64,000 nucleotides of DNA. Source: Sweltsa coloradensis (Eukaryota > Arthropoda > Insecta > Plecoptera > Chloroperlidae). Under the pieces are notes generated by a model that saw only the letters and a program-made list of their open reading frames with translations, did no database searches and was not told the DNA's origin. Made by a program: the position numbers and the translations under genes. Where the stretch lies: assembly GCA_024449915.1 (NCBI GenBank), contig JAMZAV010002180.1, forward strand, positions 43,279 to 107,278, in the 5' to 3' direction. Below are positions 36,092 to 47,122 of this stretch, piece by piece (within the stretch, counting starts at the first letter, position 1; each line of letters begins with the position of its first letter).

Positions 36092-36949
36092 GTAATAAAA
36101 TGATAAAAATATATAAATAAATACAAATTATAAAAAAGCATCTCGACTGCGTGCTCCTCAAAATAAATAATAATAAATATTTTAATTAATATTAATCCAT
36201 TAATAATAAAAATAAATAAAAGTAGCTTATAGAGCAAAAAACCGGTGATGAATACAAACTTTGGACCGGTTGCGCTGATGTTCCTACAAAGTTGTTGTTG
36301 TACAGTTCAAACACAAACCAACTGAAGCAAGAGCAAACATTTTGAAACTAGAATTGTATCCATGCAAGCTTGAAGAAGCTTGTGAGAGTGATGTTTCTAA
36401 TCAAACTTAAACAACATTGTTTTCAAAAATGTATAAGTAAATAGAAGGTTGTAATATGCAATTTTTTGTTTTATTACACGGATGTACATCACCTGTTTAT
36501 GCAAGTAATGATGTCGGACAAAATCCAAATAAATGTTGTCACAAAACTGTGACGAGACTCGCAATTGCAATTCGAAGAAAAACGATCACATTGAATGACA
36601 ATGAATTGTGTGATGATTGATGTGATTCACCAGAAATTTCCGACACGTTAGACACTTCGCGGCTTTATTCAGGAATAAGTCCGCCTGTACCCACCGATGT
36701 TGTCAAAGAAGAATGTGAGTGGACTTTTAAAGAAGCTTTGATATAAATTTTTACATATCCTGAAGAATTTCCCGATTGTGATTTAACCACAGAGAAGACC
36801 AAGTGACTTGTAAGTACGGCTAGTTAAAACAATAATAAGAAACTATGTAGAGAGATAATAAACAATTGGTGAATTCTCTGAATATATCTTATTCAACATT
36901 AGTATGCCATTAGATTGCTGGTCTAAATAATATGTTACTTTATCTTTCA

Positions 36950-37350
36950 GAGTATGTGTTTCCGTGCACTGGCTGCTCAAAAAATCTAAACACTTGCTGC
37001 CGTATTTCCCAATGTCAATACCCACCGATGATCACGATACTCTTTACACTGAAAACATTGATTACAGCTTGTGGGATTTACCTGACAATACTTTGCCATG
37101 TGACTTCATTGACACATGCTGGGGAGCTGTGTTCAAGGGGGAAGAGAATGGTGTGTTACGATTTCCTACTCTGTGTCGTCTTGCACGAGCGATGCTCATA
37201 CTACCGCATGGAAATGCTGACGTTGAACGAATGTTCAGTAAGCTGACCATAATAGAAACTGCACATAAGAATTCGTTACCTGCTGACATGTTAAATGCCA
37301 TTATTCACTGCCCCTCAAGGAACGATGGAACCGACTTCAAACCAACATGA
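36950..37350 (+). pseudogene. Zinc-finger exon fused to hAT transposase tail, copy B
   Basis: Second copy of the 32491-32892 chimera, carried by the 4.45 kb tandem duplication, with few differences. The hAT frame is open from the junction (KSKHLLPYFPMSIPTDDHDT) to its end. Confidence 0.7.
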
Positions 37351-38963
37351 GAAAAAGAGCGAGATGGTTATAGAAGTGAACTGGGTGCGTTTTAGCGACT
37401 TTTTCAATTTTACAGGATATTTTAAGTTCTTTTATAGGATGAACTTTTTTGTTTGGTGGCAGCCCTGTTATAGGTAGTGTATGAAGTGTTCACCACTTGA
37501 TAATGTAACTTACACTAAACTGGAAAGTTAAACTGCCCCCCCCCCCTCCCCCCCAGTGGAACCAAGGGGGCGGAGACGGTGTCTGAAATCAAGTTTCGTG
37601 AAACACTTGTACCTGTCGTATTGGTATGTTTTTTTTTGTTTTTTACTTTGACATCGGTACTCTGTTTTTATTTTATTTATCATGTCACAAAATTTTAATG
37701 ATTGTCACAATGTTAAAATGTTTGTAACCTCCATGCCAGATCCAGTCAGAAATATGACCCCATGCACCTAGAGTGCAAATGCACGAATAGACAGCAGTCG
37801 TGCTGTCAATAATAATAGACAAAACCATGTACTCATTGTGCTGCATACATAAAATTCAATTTGACAGCCATGAGAAAAAAATTTGTAGAGAATTTTACTT
37901 ATTTTGGGGGGTTTGTTTGCTCTTTAGTTAGTTCTTCTATTATTCAGAATTTGTACTCGCAACTAATCAAGTAGCAAATACGATGTAGATCAACCTTTCT
38001 GAGTTATTTTCAAATTCATGACACTCATTGGCTAGAAGGATTAGACAAAGTGCTCGTTAAACTACTCCTCATACTAGCTTCCAAAATTCTCGCATGTTTA
38101 CCCAGTGTTGTAACTACCGCCCGCGCAAAGCCCGGGGGCCCCAAGCTTGAGGGGTCCATGGGTTCTCAAATATTCCCGTCGATGTTCGATATAAAGTGTT
38201 TCTCCATTTGCAAATTGAAAATCAAATCAGCATCGAAAATTCGTTTTCGAAATTATCAATTATAAATAACTATCTTCGAAGCACGATGGGCCAAGAACGT
38301 TTGCAAGGTTTGACTGTTCTTTGAGTTAAACAGGATGAAGATTAATGCCTCAGAAAAGGTTAAAACAACATATTCAACCGGTCTGAGGAAAATAAAGCTA
38401 GACGTATAATACATCTTTGGTGACTTAAAACCATTTTTCACATTATTATTAGTGGAAATGGTAAGGGCGTCAGTGGTGTCATGGGGGTTTATGTGAGTAC
38501 AGCCAGAGAGAAATATATACATATAAAACAGAGCAAACGCTATGTAAGGTGTCCAAATGAGGAAATACAATAAGTCGGAGAAGATAATAGGCCTATAATT
38601 TTGCAACCATAACAATCGTCACGTCACCACCACAAATGTCATAAAAAAATATCTTCATGTCGTTAAAATAATAAAAACACATTCTAAAGAATCGAAAAAA
38701 ATTCCGGAGCTGTGCGCCCTGGACCGGCATTGGCTAGGGAGCCTCCCTCCCCCAAACCCCCTTGAACAAAATCATGTAAACTTTACCTAGGAAAGAGCAT
38801 TTACCCACAAATAATTGTTTGACATTGTTTTGCCGGAGGCCCTCTGACTTGAAGTTACTCCTCTGCCCTTACCGCACACTCACCAGTACACGGTTGTCAG
38901 CGCTGCCAGCACGCAGCAACTTACCGCCAGCCCCAGGCAGTTTGTGACTGGTCTGGCCGAATC

Positions 38964-39323
38964 ATGCCAAAAGGGGCGGGCCACCGGGCATTTGCCCGGT
39001 TTCCCGGCGGGCAGGTCTGCCCCTGGGCCGCAAGTTCATGGTCGTTAAAAAATCATATTGATGTTTACGTTCTCACACTCGCGTCCGTCGGCAAAGTCAA
39101 GCGCAAGTCTAAGAAGGCCAAGCGCACGCAAGGATCAGACTCGGAAGAGTCCCAGAGCTCGAACAAAGAGAACTCTAACGACGAGGACTTTTCTCCCAAA
39201 GTGAAGGCGTCGGCCAAGGCAAAATCCCCCGAGAAGGACTCCATAAAAAGCTTTTACATCGACATTCCTAATAAATTTTTATCTTTGTTTTTGTTTTCCA
39301 CTTTTTTAACAAATATATGTTGA
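38964..39323 (+). CDS. Lysine/serine-rich nuclear-type exon, copy B
   Basis: Duplicate of 34508-34867. The charged part is identical at the protein level. The only differences seen are outside it (NVNVLT versus NVYVLT-type changes upstream and T-K-I-C versus T-N-I-C at the end). Identity shows the duplication is recent or the exon is under constraint. Confidence 0.4.
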   Translation: MPKGAGHRAFARFPGGQVCPWAASSWSLKNHIDVYVLTLASVGKVKRKSKKAKRTQGSDSEESQSSNKENSNDEDFSPKVKASAKAKSPEKDSIKSFYIDIPNKFLSLFLFSTFLTNIC

Positions 39324-40180
39324 TTACTTTTTTAATTTTTAACTTTTATAACTTTTTTTGGTATGGTGTTGAAATATCTATATCAAAAATATTCCCGCAT
39401 ATCGATATTGTATCGATTATTCGATCTTTACCCAGCCCTTCTTTCAAGTTGATTAGCTTTTAAGTCACTTATCCTGCTCACAATTCAAGGAACGATGACA
39501 TTTATACAGAACAATTCACACGTCACTATATAGAGCAATCCACGTAGCCACCCTATCTAGTAGTAATCCGATCCAAAATAACGTACCAGTAACGCACCTA
39601 CAAAACTAAATAATTAACACATCTAACAAAAGCACTCAATCTAGAACCACCACACTGCCCAACTCAACCTACATAACATCTTTCTTTACTGTATTATTTG
39701 AAAGTTAAGAGTATGTGAATTAACTACTCAGGAATTTCTATATTTATTTATTAACTGCTTGTATCTATATTTAACCAATATGTCAATAAAGTATTATTTA
39801 AAAAATCTAGAACCATTGTAAAACAAACCCACAAAATTCATTACCACTGCTTTCAATCACTAAAGCAGCATTATATGAGGGAGAACAAAGAAACGCAATC
39901 TTCAAACTCCCACAATCTATAAAGGGAGAACTTTGTCATCCAGAAAGACGCAATGCTGAATATTGTCAATACCGTCCGAATACGCTGCGGTGGCGTTTTC
40001 GGTTAGGACGCAGGTCCGAGGAATACGACAACAAGGGGACGTGGGTTCGAGTCCGGCATATTAAGGCATGGGTTTTAGTCATGGTCCTTCACCCTCATCT
40101 ATCACCACTCATCGTCTCGAATAGTGATAAAGCATTATTCGAGACATTCAGCTACAGAATTTCAGTAAATTGTTATGTTT

Positions 40181-40521
40181 GAGGAGCACGTTAAATTGCA
40201 TCATTTGACGAACGAACGAATGTATGTATGTTGGTACGTGCCAGTGTACACATTCAAGGAGGAAAGCGATGGCAAGGGAGAACCTCTCATCTCCAAGACC
40301 CCGGGATTCAAGGTTTCCTGCACGGATGAGGAAAAGGATGATTGCCGTATGAAGTGCATGGCCCTGGTAATAAAATGATAAAAATATATAAATAAATACA
40401 AATTATAAAAAAGCATCTCGACTGGGGTTCCCAACTGGATCTCCCAGATTTCAAGTAGGAGCCTTAGCCAACATACATACATTCGTTCGTTCGTCAAATG
40501 ATGCAATTTAACGTGCTCCTC
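40181..40521. repeat. Perfect 54-bp inverted repeat flanking captured exon 2
   Basis: Arms 40181-40234 (GAGGAGCACGTTAAATTGCA...) and 40468-40521 (its reverse complement) enclose 233 bp. Inside are most of exon 2 (40232-40366, plus strand) and a tRNA-like fragment (about 40410-40467). It looks like a small fold-back element that captured an exon. Confidence 0.85.
40232..40366 (+). pseudogene. Captured copy of secreted-protein exon 2
   Basis: Starts at the WYVPVYTFKEE codons without the acceptor or intron seen in the 35951 copy, and carries the same variants (VSCTDEEKDDCRMKC). It continues into CCCTGGTAATAA. Because it lacks splice context it is not usable as an exon here. Confidence 0.75.
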
Positions 40522-40778
40522 AAAATAAATAATAATAAATATTTTAATTAATATTAATCCATTAATAATAAAAATAAATAAAAGTAGCTTATAGAGCAAA
40601 AAAACGGTGATGAATACAAACTTTGGACCGGTTGCGCTGATGTTCCTACAAAATTGTTTACACACCCTTACAAAATGTAGCAAATTTGGGTGAGGTTCTA
40701 GTTTAGAGAAAAGCATAATGAAAGCATGCAGCATGACCTTGGAGAAGAAGTGTTGACTACTGGTGAACAGCATCGCCA

Positions 40779-42313
40779 TCAAGATTCCTGTGCCGTGCAG
40801 CCTTCTGCGTTGGATGCAAAGACACTCGATGATCTGTAGTCGAGACGTTGTGGCCATTCCGGAACTCTTGGAGTTGAATCCTTCTCCTTGCACTGCGCAC
40901 TCCGAAACTAGAAGAGGAAAATACAATGTTTAATTTTTCAAAAAAGGTTAAAAATTAAATTAAAAACAACAAATTGAAGGGCAAATGCCTAAATACGCTA
41001 TGAAGAGACGGCGCACAAGTGAAGCAGATGTATCTCTAATGTATAGTTTATAGACCTATATTGAGTATTATGCAGACTATCATCCATAACCAGTTCTCCA
41101 AGTTCAGTTAAAAAGTTAAAGTAAAGTCGACATAGCAGTAAACTTAGTCGTCTACTATAAAACCAAGAAGTAGCATCATAACTTAACTCTAGGGTTATGG
41201 AATTGGATTTTGTTTATAAAGTTTATATCGTAAGTAGTCTAATAGGCATTGAAATGTGCGCTTCTCACTTTATAGACAATGCCTAACAATCCAAAATAGA
41301 AAAATATACAGAATTAAATCTGTTGTCTTCAGCATCTTCCAAGACCGTAGGTCCCAGGTTCAATCCCCGGTTGACTCACTTTTTTCATTTGTACCTATTA
41401 TAACATCAACAAATTTAGTCAACTCACCAGGGCCATGCACAACTTGCGGCAATCATCCTTCCCCTCATCCGTGCAGGGAACCTTGAATCCCGGGGTCTTG
41501 GAGATGAGAGGTTCTCCCTTGCCATCGCTTTCCTCCTTGAATGTGTACACTGGCACGTACCATCCATACTGTAACATATTACGGTTTTATATAAGAAGGC
41601 ACTCTCTATATTAAGTCATACACTTGTACAAATTTACTTCAAATACCTAGCTTTACTTCTACCTTCTTTTAATTAATATTATAATGTTACATTAGACCTT
41701 TTTAAATATAAGTCCCCCACTAATAATACTTTCATTTGTAATAAAATTAATCTTGCAAACACGTTCATTGTTAATAGGTAATACAATCAGAATTTAAAAA
41801 ATATAAATATAAATAAATACAAATTATAAAAAAAGCATCTCGACCGGGGTTCCCAACTGGATCTCCCAGATTTCAAGAAGAAGCCTTAGCCAATTAGACC
41901 ACCGCTATGGTAATTTTTTAACTTCTGAATTGTAATTGCATTATATATCCGAATTGATGGAACTGTACTACAACGAATATATGTTGCATTTAAACTGACC
42001 AAACAAACATTATTTATAATGTCATTACCTAACGAATGTATGAGCGAGGGTTTATTTCAGTGTATTGACTATAACACTGGCCCCCTGATGCATCCAATGT
42101 AAATTGACCCACTGTCTCTAAAAAGTGAATTGAAGAATAATATAAAATGAATTACATTTGATAATGCAGAATGATAATGTTATTATCAAATTCATTTGTA
42201 GAACTAACATAAATTATGATTATTGATCAAACTTACACATTCGCCGGAGCGTCTTCAGCACCCATGTAGACGGTAGACAGGGCAAGCAGTACGGCACCGA
42301 TGAATACTTCCAT
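40779..42313 (-). CDS. Small secreted cysteine-containing protein, three coding exons
   Basis: Coding exons: 42313-42239, 41568-41428 and 40907-40779 (75, 141 and 129 nt, all phase 0; 114 residues). Exon 1 encodes MEVFIGAVLLALSTVYMGA, a clear signal peptide, then EDAPAN. Exon 2 starts YGWYVPVYTFKEE and carries three cysteines (PC, DDC, KLC). Exon 3 starts FRSAQC, carries one more cysteine and stops at TGA. Acceptors are TTTTTAG, GTTACAG and CTTCTAG; donors GTGTAA and GTGAGT. A stronger GTAAGT lies 2 nt inside the exon 1 donor but would put exon 2 in a frame that its stray copies do not keep open. Start chosen as the first ATG after the 34-nt leader in this exon. Family and role unknown; secretion is inferred. 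Confidence 0.65.
41822..41912 (-). repeat. tRNA-derived SINE head
   Basis: On the minus strand: TAGCGGTGGTCTAATTGGCT as a box-A region, then AGATCCAGTTGGGAACCCCG as a degenerate box B. A shorter related piece lies at 40410-40467. It lies in intron 1 of the secreted-protein gene. Confidence 0.6.
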
Positions 42314-42347
42314 GACTGATTGATGTTGGTACGATTTCCAATTGAGT
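42239..42347 (-). other. Exon 2 of the transcript: 5' leader end plus signal-peptide codons
   Basis: Follows the acceptor CTTTTATTTTTAG. The first 34 nt are untranslated, then ATG at 42313. The intron to the non-coding first exon of the proximal promoter is only 163 bp (42348-42510). Confidence 0.65.
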
Positions 42348-42489
42348 CTAAAAATAAAAGATACATCAAAATAAACACTGTTTTAAAAAAGAATAAAAAA
42401 TTATTGATAGTATATTTTGGGGGGGATGGATGAAGGGCCAGGTGTTAACAAGGTTCACTGGATCTCCGCTAGTCTTGTCGTTCGTCGCT

Positions 42490-44110
42490 AAGTACAAGTA
42501 TGTTACATACCGATAGTTGCAGGTTGAAGTTCGTGTTAGAGTCTTGCAGGAAGACTGAAGACCGCTGGAGAGCTTATATACCCTGGCTGTGAAGGGAAAT
42601 GCTATGATGGAGTAGGAGGGCAATAGGAGTGGGGATGGGGGTAGAGCCAGGAGTTACACAAGGTTCACTGGATCTTCGCTAGGTTTGTGGTCGCTAAGTA
42701 CAAGTAAGTTACAAACCGATAGTTGCAGGTTGAAGTTCGTGTAAGAGTCTTGCAGGAAGACTGAAGTCAGCTGGAGAGCTAGCAGTATATATACCCTGGC
42801 TGTGAGGGGAAATGCTAAGATTGAGTAGGGGGGGAGTAGGAGTGGGGATGGGGATGGGGGTGGAGCCAGGAGTTACACAAGGTTCACTGGATCTCTGCTA
42901 GGATTGTGGTCGCTAAGTACAAGTAAGTTACAAACCGATAGTTGCAGGTTGAAGTTCGTGTTAGAGTCTTGCAGGAAGACTGAAGTCCGCTGGAGAGCTA
43001 GCTGTATATATACACCCTGGGTGTGAGGGGAAATGCTAGGATAGAGTAGGAGGGGAGTAGGAGTGGGGATGGGGGTGGAGCCAGGTGTTACACAAGGTTT
43101 ACTGGATCTCTGCTAAGTTTGTGATCGCTAAGTACACGAGTGTTACATACCAATAGTTGCAGGTTGAAGTTCGTGTTAGAGTCTTGCAGGAAGACTGAAG
43201 TCTGCTGGAGAGCTAGCAGTATATATACCATGGCTGTAAGGGGAAATGCTATGATGGAAAAGGAGGGGAGTGGAGTGGGGATGGGGGTAGAGCCAGAAGT
43301 TACACAAGGTTCACTGGATCTCCGCTAGGTTTGTGGCCGCTAGGTACAAGTTTGTTACGTACCGATAGTTGCAGGTTGAAGTTCGTGTTCAGAGTCTTGC
43401 AGGAAGACTGAAGTCCGCTGGAGAGCTAGCAGTATATATACCCTGGCTGTGAGGGGAAATGCTTTGATGAAGTAGGAGAGCAAAAGGAGTGGGGATGGGA
43501 GTAGAGCCAGAAGTAACACAAGGTTCACTGGATCCTCGCTAGGTTTGTTGTTCGCTAGGTACAAGTATGTTACGTACCGATAGTAGAAGGTTGAATTTCG
43601 TGTCAAAGAGTCTTGCAGGAAGACTGAAGTCCGCTGGAGAGCTAGCTGTATATATACCCTGGCTGTGAGGGGAAATGCTAGGATGGAGTAGGAGGGGAGC
43701 AGGAGTGAGGATGGATGTAGAGCCAGGAGTTACACAAGATTCACTGAATTTCCACTAGGTCTGTGGTCGCTAGGTACAAGTATGTTACGTACCGATAGTT
43801 GCAGGTTAAAGTTCGTGTAAGAGTCTTGCAGGAAGACTGAAGTCTGCTAGAGAGCTAGCAGTATTTATATCCTGGCTGTGAGGGGAAATGCTAGGAGGGA
43901 GTAAGAGGGGAGTAGGAGTGGGGATGGATGTCGAGCCAGGCGTTACACTTGGTTGACTGGGTCTCCTCCAGGTGTGTCGTCTCTAGGTACAAGCATGTTA
44001 CGTACCAATAGTTAAAGATTTAAATTAGAGTTAGAGGTTTTCAGGAAGACTACAGACAACTGGAGAGCTAGCTGTATGTATACTCTCTCTGTTATGGGAA
44101 ATGCTAAGAT
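42490..44110 (-). repeat. Eight tandem ~215 bp promoter-plus-first-exon units
   Basis: TATA-type boxes (plus-strand positions) are at 42574, 42785, 43004, 43219, 43432, 43648, 43861 and 44074. Units 2-6 have GTATATATAC; unit 7 is GTATTTATAT and unit 8 GTATGTATAC. Each has GAGAGCT, the TCAGTC initiator (decayed in unit 8), the AGTCTTGCAGGAAGAC core on the plus strand and a donor at CTATCG|GT. Between leader and next TATA are ~100 bp of variable sequence with GGTTCACTGGATCTC. All face the secreted-protein gene, so each could start a transcript splicing to the exon at 42347. Confidence 0.9.
42511..42604 (-). promoter_or_regulatory. Proximal promoter and non-coding first exon
   Basis: Read on the minus strand: AGCATTTCCC, CACAGCCAGGG, TATATAA (42580-42574), initiator TCAGTC with start near 42556, leader ending CAACTATCG at 42511, donor GTATGT. 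TATA-to-start spacing is 24 nt, shorter than the 32 nt of most upstream copies. It is the copy nearest the coding exons. Confidence 0.75.
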
Positions 44111-44329
44111 GAAGTGTGATGGGATTAGGAGGGGGGATGGATGTGGAGCTAGGTTACTTAAATAGGCCTATTACTGGATCTCTGTGAGGCTTTTCTGCCG
44201 CATTTGCCGCATTTAGATTTGAAAGTATGGAACAGTACTGCAAAATGTATATGTTGCCTTTGAACTGACTAAACAAACTTTATATATAATGAAATACCTT
44301 ACGCAAGTATGAGCGAGGGTTTATTTCTC

Positions 44330-44425
44330 GATTTGGTAAGTACCCCGATTGAGGTTCGAACCTGAATCTCCTACATTCCAGGTAGGCGCCTTAGTCAACT
44401 AGACCACCGAGACGGTGTGCATGAT
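44330..44425 (-). repeat. tRNA-derived SINE head
   Basis: On the minus strand: CTCGGTGGTCTAGTTGACTA (box A), an anticodon-like arm CCTACCTGGAATGTAGG, and AGGTTCGAACCTC (box B). The T stem has mismatches, so this is a SINE or tRNA pseudogene rather than a working tRNA. Confidence 0.6.
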
Positions 44426-44961
44426 ACCGAGATGAATTTTTTAACTTCTGAATTGTATTAAATATTATCAATTCCACCTACGGGAGTGTTTCCCGACTAA
44501 CCGAATCGAGAACGAAAATGTATATTTCCCCTCTTGTATTCCAAAAAGTAAGAAAGGTCTTTAGTCTCAACTAATCCAAGACGTTTTTCAAGACTCTTAT
44601 GCTTCTTCTTTTAGTTTGCTTATCTCTTTACCTGCTTCATCGTCTGAGAGAATTCAGGTGCATGGGCGTGGTACGCACTGCTGAGTCTGTACTCTGTAGG
44701 TTGATTCCAACTTATCAACTGTTGATTTATTTGGGTTTCGAAAAAACTGTCCTTGGTGCCTACTATCAATATGAACGCGTAATCAAAGAAGTACACTTAT
44801 CGGGGTGACAAGTTTAGCAACGAAATAGCTGACTGGTTTGGAACATATTTTAAATTTGAGAAGATAACGTGATACGTGAATCTAAAAGGTTGACCATTTA
44901 GTCCTACTCTCTTTCTAGTCAGTGGCGCAAACACAACCGAAGCAGAAAGATTCCTTGAATT

Positions 44962-45064
44962 GAACGGTATCCCATCAAGTACTGTCCACGCTCAATGTTG
45001 CTTAACTTCGGTGTTCGAAGTTCGAACGGGAACAGGTGTATGTTACATGACAAGACTGTCGGCG
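44962..45064 (-). pseudogene. 5S rRNA pseudogene or 5S-derived SINE head
   Basis: On the minus strand it begins CGCCGACAGTCTTGTCATGT and passes through ACACCGAAGTTAAGCAACAT to AGTACTTGATGGGATACCG. This order matches arthropod 5S rRNA (GCCAACGACCATACC..., CACCGAA.TTAAGCA, AGTACTT.GATGGG). Scattered mismatches and small indels, and a missing 3' end, make it a pseudogene. The sequence abuts a jockey-like element on the plus strand. Confidence 0.65.
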
Positions 45065-45104
45065 ATGCTAGAAGACAAATATTTATTATACTAGGCCGCT
45101 TCGC

Positions 45105-45935
45105 GAATGATATTTCCAGTCGCGTTGATGGATGAACTTTTTTTAATGTCCAATGAATACGTTTTTAAGTGGGGTCTTTATGTTAAGAGCATTAAGGAAA
45201 GCAGTCTCGCAAATCCTTATGCGTCAAACTTATTATGCTTTTGTGTTCTCCCACCTAGTGTATGGGATTATGTTCTGGGGCACCTCTGCCCACCTAAATA
45301 GAATATTTATCATACAAAAAAGAGCAATCCGCACATGGTGCAATGTCAAACAACGACACTCATGTAAACCTCTATTCACTAGATTAAACATCTTAACTGT
45401 GCCATCCATATTCATCTATGAAACAGCTTGCTTTGTTAAAAAATACCCAAAATCATTCATTCAAAACTCAGAAATACAAAATCACTCCACCAGACAAAAG
45501 AATAACATACACGTAATAGACCACAACCTCACATTATTTAGTAGAGGCCCTGTTTATGCTGCCACGCAAATATGGAACAAACTACCAACCCAAATAAAAA
45601 AGATCGACAATATTTCTAGATTTAAGTATGAACTGAAGAATGTATTATTAAAATACTCCTTCTATTCAGTCAAAGAGTTCCTACAATGGGAGAAAATTAC
45701 GATGTAACAGCTACAGACTATCCTAGGTTTAGGTTTACATTGTTTGAGTAAATTAGTAAATTAGCCCATTTAGCATAGGTAGGCCTAGTTTATAGGAATA
45801 CAATAATGTAGTTGGATAAGTTATTTTATGTTAATTTTGAGAGCTTACTATAGGGTCTATGTGGACATGTATATTAGCTAATAGCTTATATTATGTATAC
45901 CATCAACTGACTACGAATAAATAAATAAATAAATT
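45105..45935 (+). mobile_element. Non-LTR retrotransposon 3' end (jockey-like)
   Basis: A 184-codon frame (45153-45707) with the typical C-terminal RT part: YYAFVFSHLVYGIMFWGTSA, RIFIIQKRAIRTWCN, LFTRLNILTVPSIFIYE, and ends LLKYSFYSVKEFL. This is the thumb and tail region of jockey/CR1-type reverse transcriptases. It is 5'-truncated as is usual for these elements; the catalytic box is absent. The element ends in an AATAAATAAATAAAT tail (about 45917-45933). Confidence 0.85.
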
Positions 45936-46357
45936 TTTCCATAGTTACTTGATATTCCTTGTAATTATACATCTGTAAAAGGCTTTTATTAAGACCTTTA
46001 TTTCTATGACTTTTGACCAACTTTTTCAACTTTTTCTTTCAAAAGGCACTACATCACCATAATCTTTATGTCAATATAATTTAAGAACGTTTAAGCCCTA
46101 ACCGTTTGGTCAGAATCGGCCCCAATTTCATGAAAATATCGAATTAAAAACCGGGGAAAAATCGTAAAAGTGCTATTTCAAACTTATTTAAAAACACAAA
46201 TTTACACTCCCCCCAACCACCTCAAAAGCCTCACACAAAAGAAAATCTGTCCATTGTGAAATAAATCAGAAAAAATTATAACAGTATCCCCTAAAATGAA
46301 ATTCTATTTCGTTCGTACCATAATATCGCCCTTCCCCTTCCTTTGACGGGTGCGTAA

Positions 46358-46437
46358 TCACTTCATTCCTAGCAGTAATCCAGGCGCTTCAGAACTCTTG
46401 AACTTCATATCTTCACTTTGTTCTGCGCACTCCGTAA
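46358..46437 (-). pseudogene. Exon module B', homologous to exon 3 of the secreted protein
   Basis: After CTCTAG the frame reads LRSAQNKVKI then TGA. The start matches exon 3 (FRSAQC). Another frame is open for 23 codons (EDMKFKSSEAPG), so frame use is ambiguous. Confidence 0.4.
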
Positions 46438-46916
46438 CTAGAGAAGGGAACACATCATTATATTCCTGAACATACCAAATTCATTTAAAAACAACAAAAT
46501 AGTATTCCACTCCCCTCTCCTAGCCACCCCCCACACAGAATGTACCAAGTGTACCTACATTTCAGCAAATAACTATATTTAATTGCTGTTGTATTTTCCA
46601 TTAAAATCATGCCAAGGTGGTTTATGAGTTAGATCTGAAACCAAAACAGACCTGCAAAGTTTGAGCTTAACCGTTTATTTTAAATTAAAAACCCTTATAT
46701 CTCAACAACCGGTTTTGATTAAGATTTGTTTGCCAGGAAACCGGTTGCCTTCTGCTGCTGCTGCTGTTCCTATAAAATTCGTAAAAAAAAAAGAATTTGC
46801 TTGCACACTCTTACAAAATGTAGCAAAATTAAGTGAGGTTCTGGCCTTGAGAGAAAAGCATAATGAAAGCGTGCACATGACCTTGGAGAAGAAGAGTTGA
46901 CGATTGGTGAACAAAA

Positions 46917-47051
46917 TTACCATAAAGTTTCCTGTGCCATGCAGCCTTCTGTGTTAGATGCGAAGACACTCGATAGTCTGTAGTCGAGACGTTGTGGCCA
47001 TTCCGGAACTCTTGGAGTTGAATCCTTCACGTCGTACTGAGCACTCCGCAA
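46917..47051 (-). CDS. Exon module C', closest relative of exon 3
   Basis: After CTTTTCTAG, 44 codons and TAA: LRSAQYDVKDSTPRVPEWPQ, then RLDYRLSSVF. This is very similar to exon 3 at 40779-40907 over its whole length. Several of the differences between the two are synonymous in this frame. The first of the two exon 3 cysteines is replaced by tyrosine. Confidence 0.5.
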   Translation of the reverse strand: MRSAQYDVKDSTPRVPEWPQRLDYRLSSVFASNTEGCMAQETLW

Positions 47052-47122
47052 CTAGAAAAGTAAGATTAAATTATATACACTGCAACAAAGTTAAACGAAA
47101 ATTAAAGGGCAAATCTCGGGTT

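Larger units (their letters stand above)
36302..40134. repeat. 4.45 kb tandem duplication, right copy
   Basis: Partner of 31850-35668. It ends at the shared GATAAAGCA. The spacer 35669-36301 between the copies contains a stray copy of the secreted-protein exon 2. Confidence 0.9.

Noticed and set aside
40201..40926. A 241-codon minus-strand open frame over exon 3
   Set aside because: It runs through the inverted repeat and the antisense of a captured exon, and related C modules have early stops in that frame. The phase-0 frame (42 codons) fits the splice chain and the pattern of synonymous changes between duplicates.
42231..42240. GTAAGT as the exon 1 donor instead of the upstream GTGTAA
   Set aside because: It matches the donor consensus better, but it places exon 2 in a frame that its copies at 35951 and 40232 close with a stop, while the chosen frame stays open in all three. 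RNA evidence could reverse this.
44330..44425. A tRNA gene
   Set aside because: Box A and B are clear but the T stem and acceptor stem do not pair; related fragments elsewhere point to SINEs.
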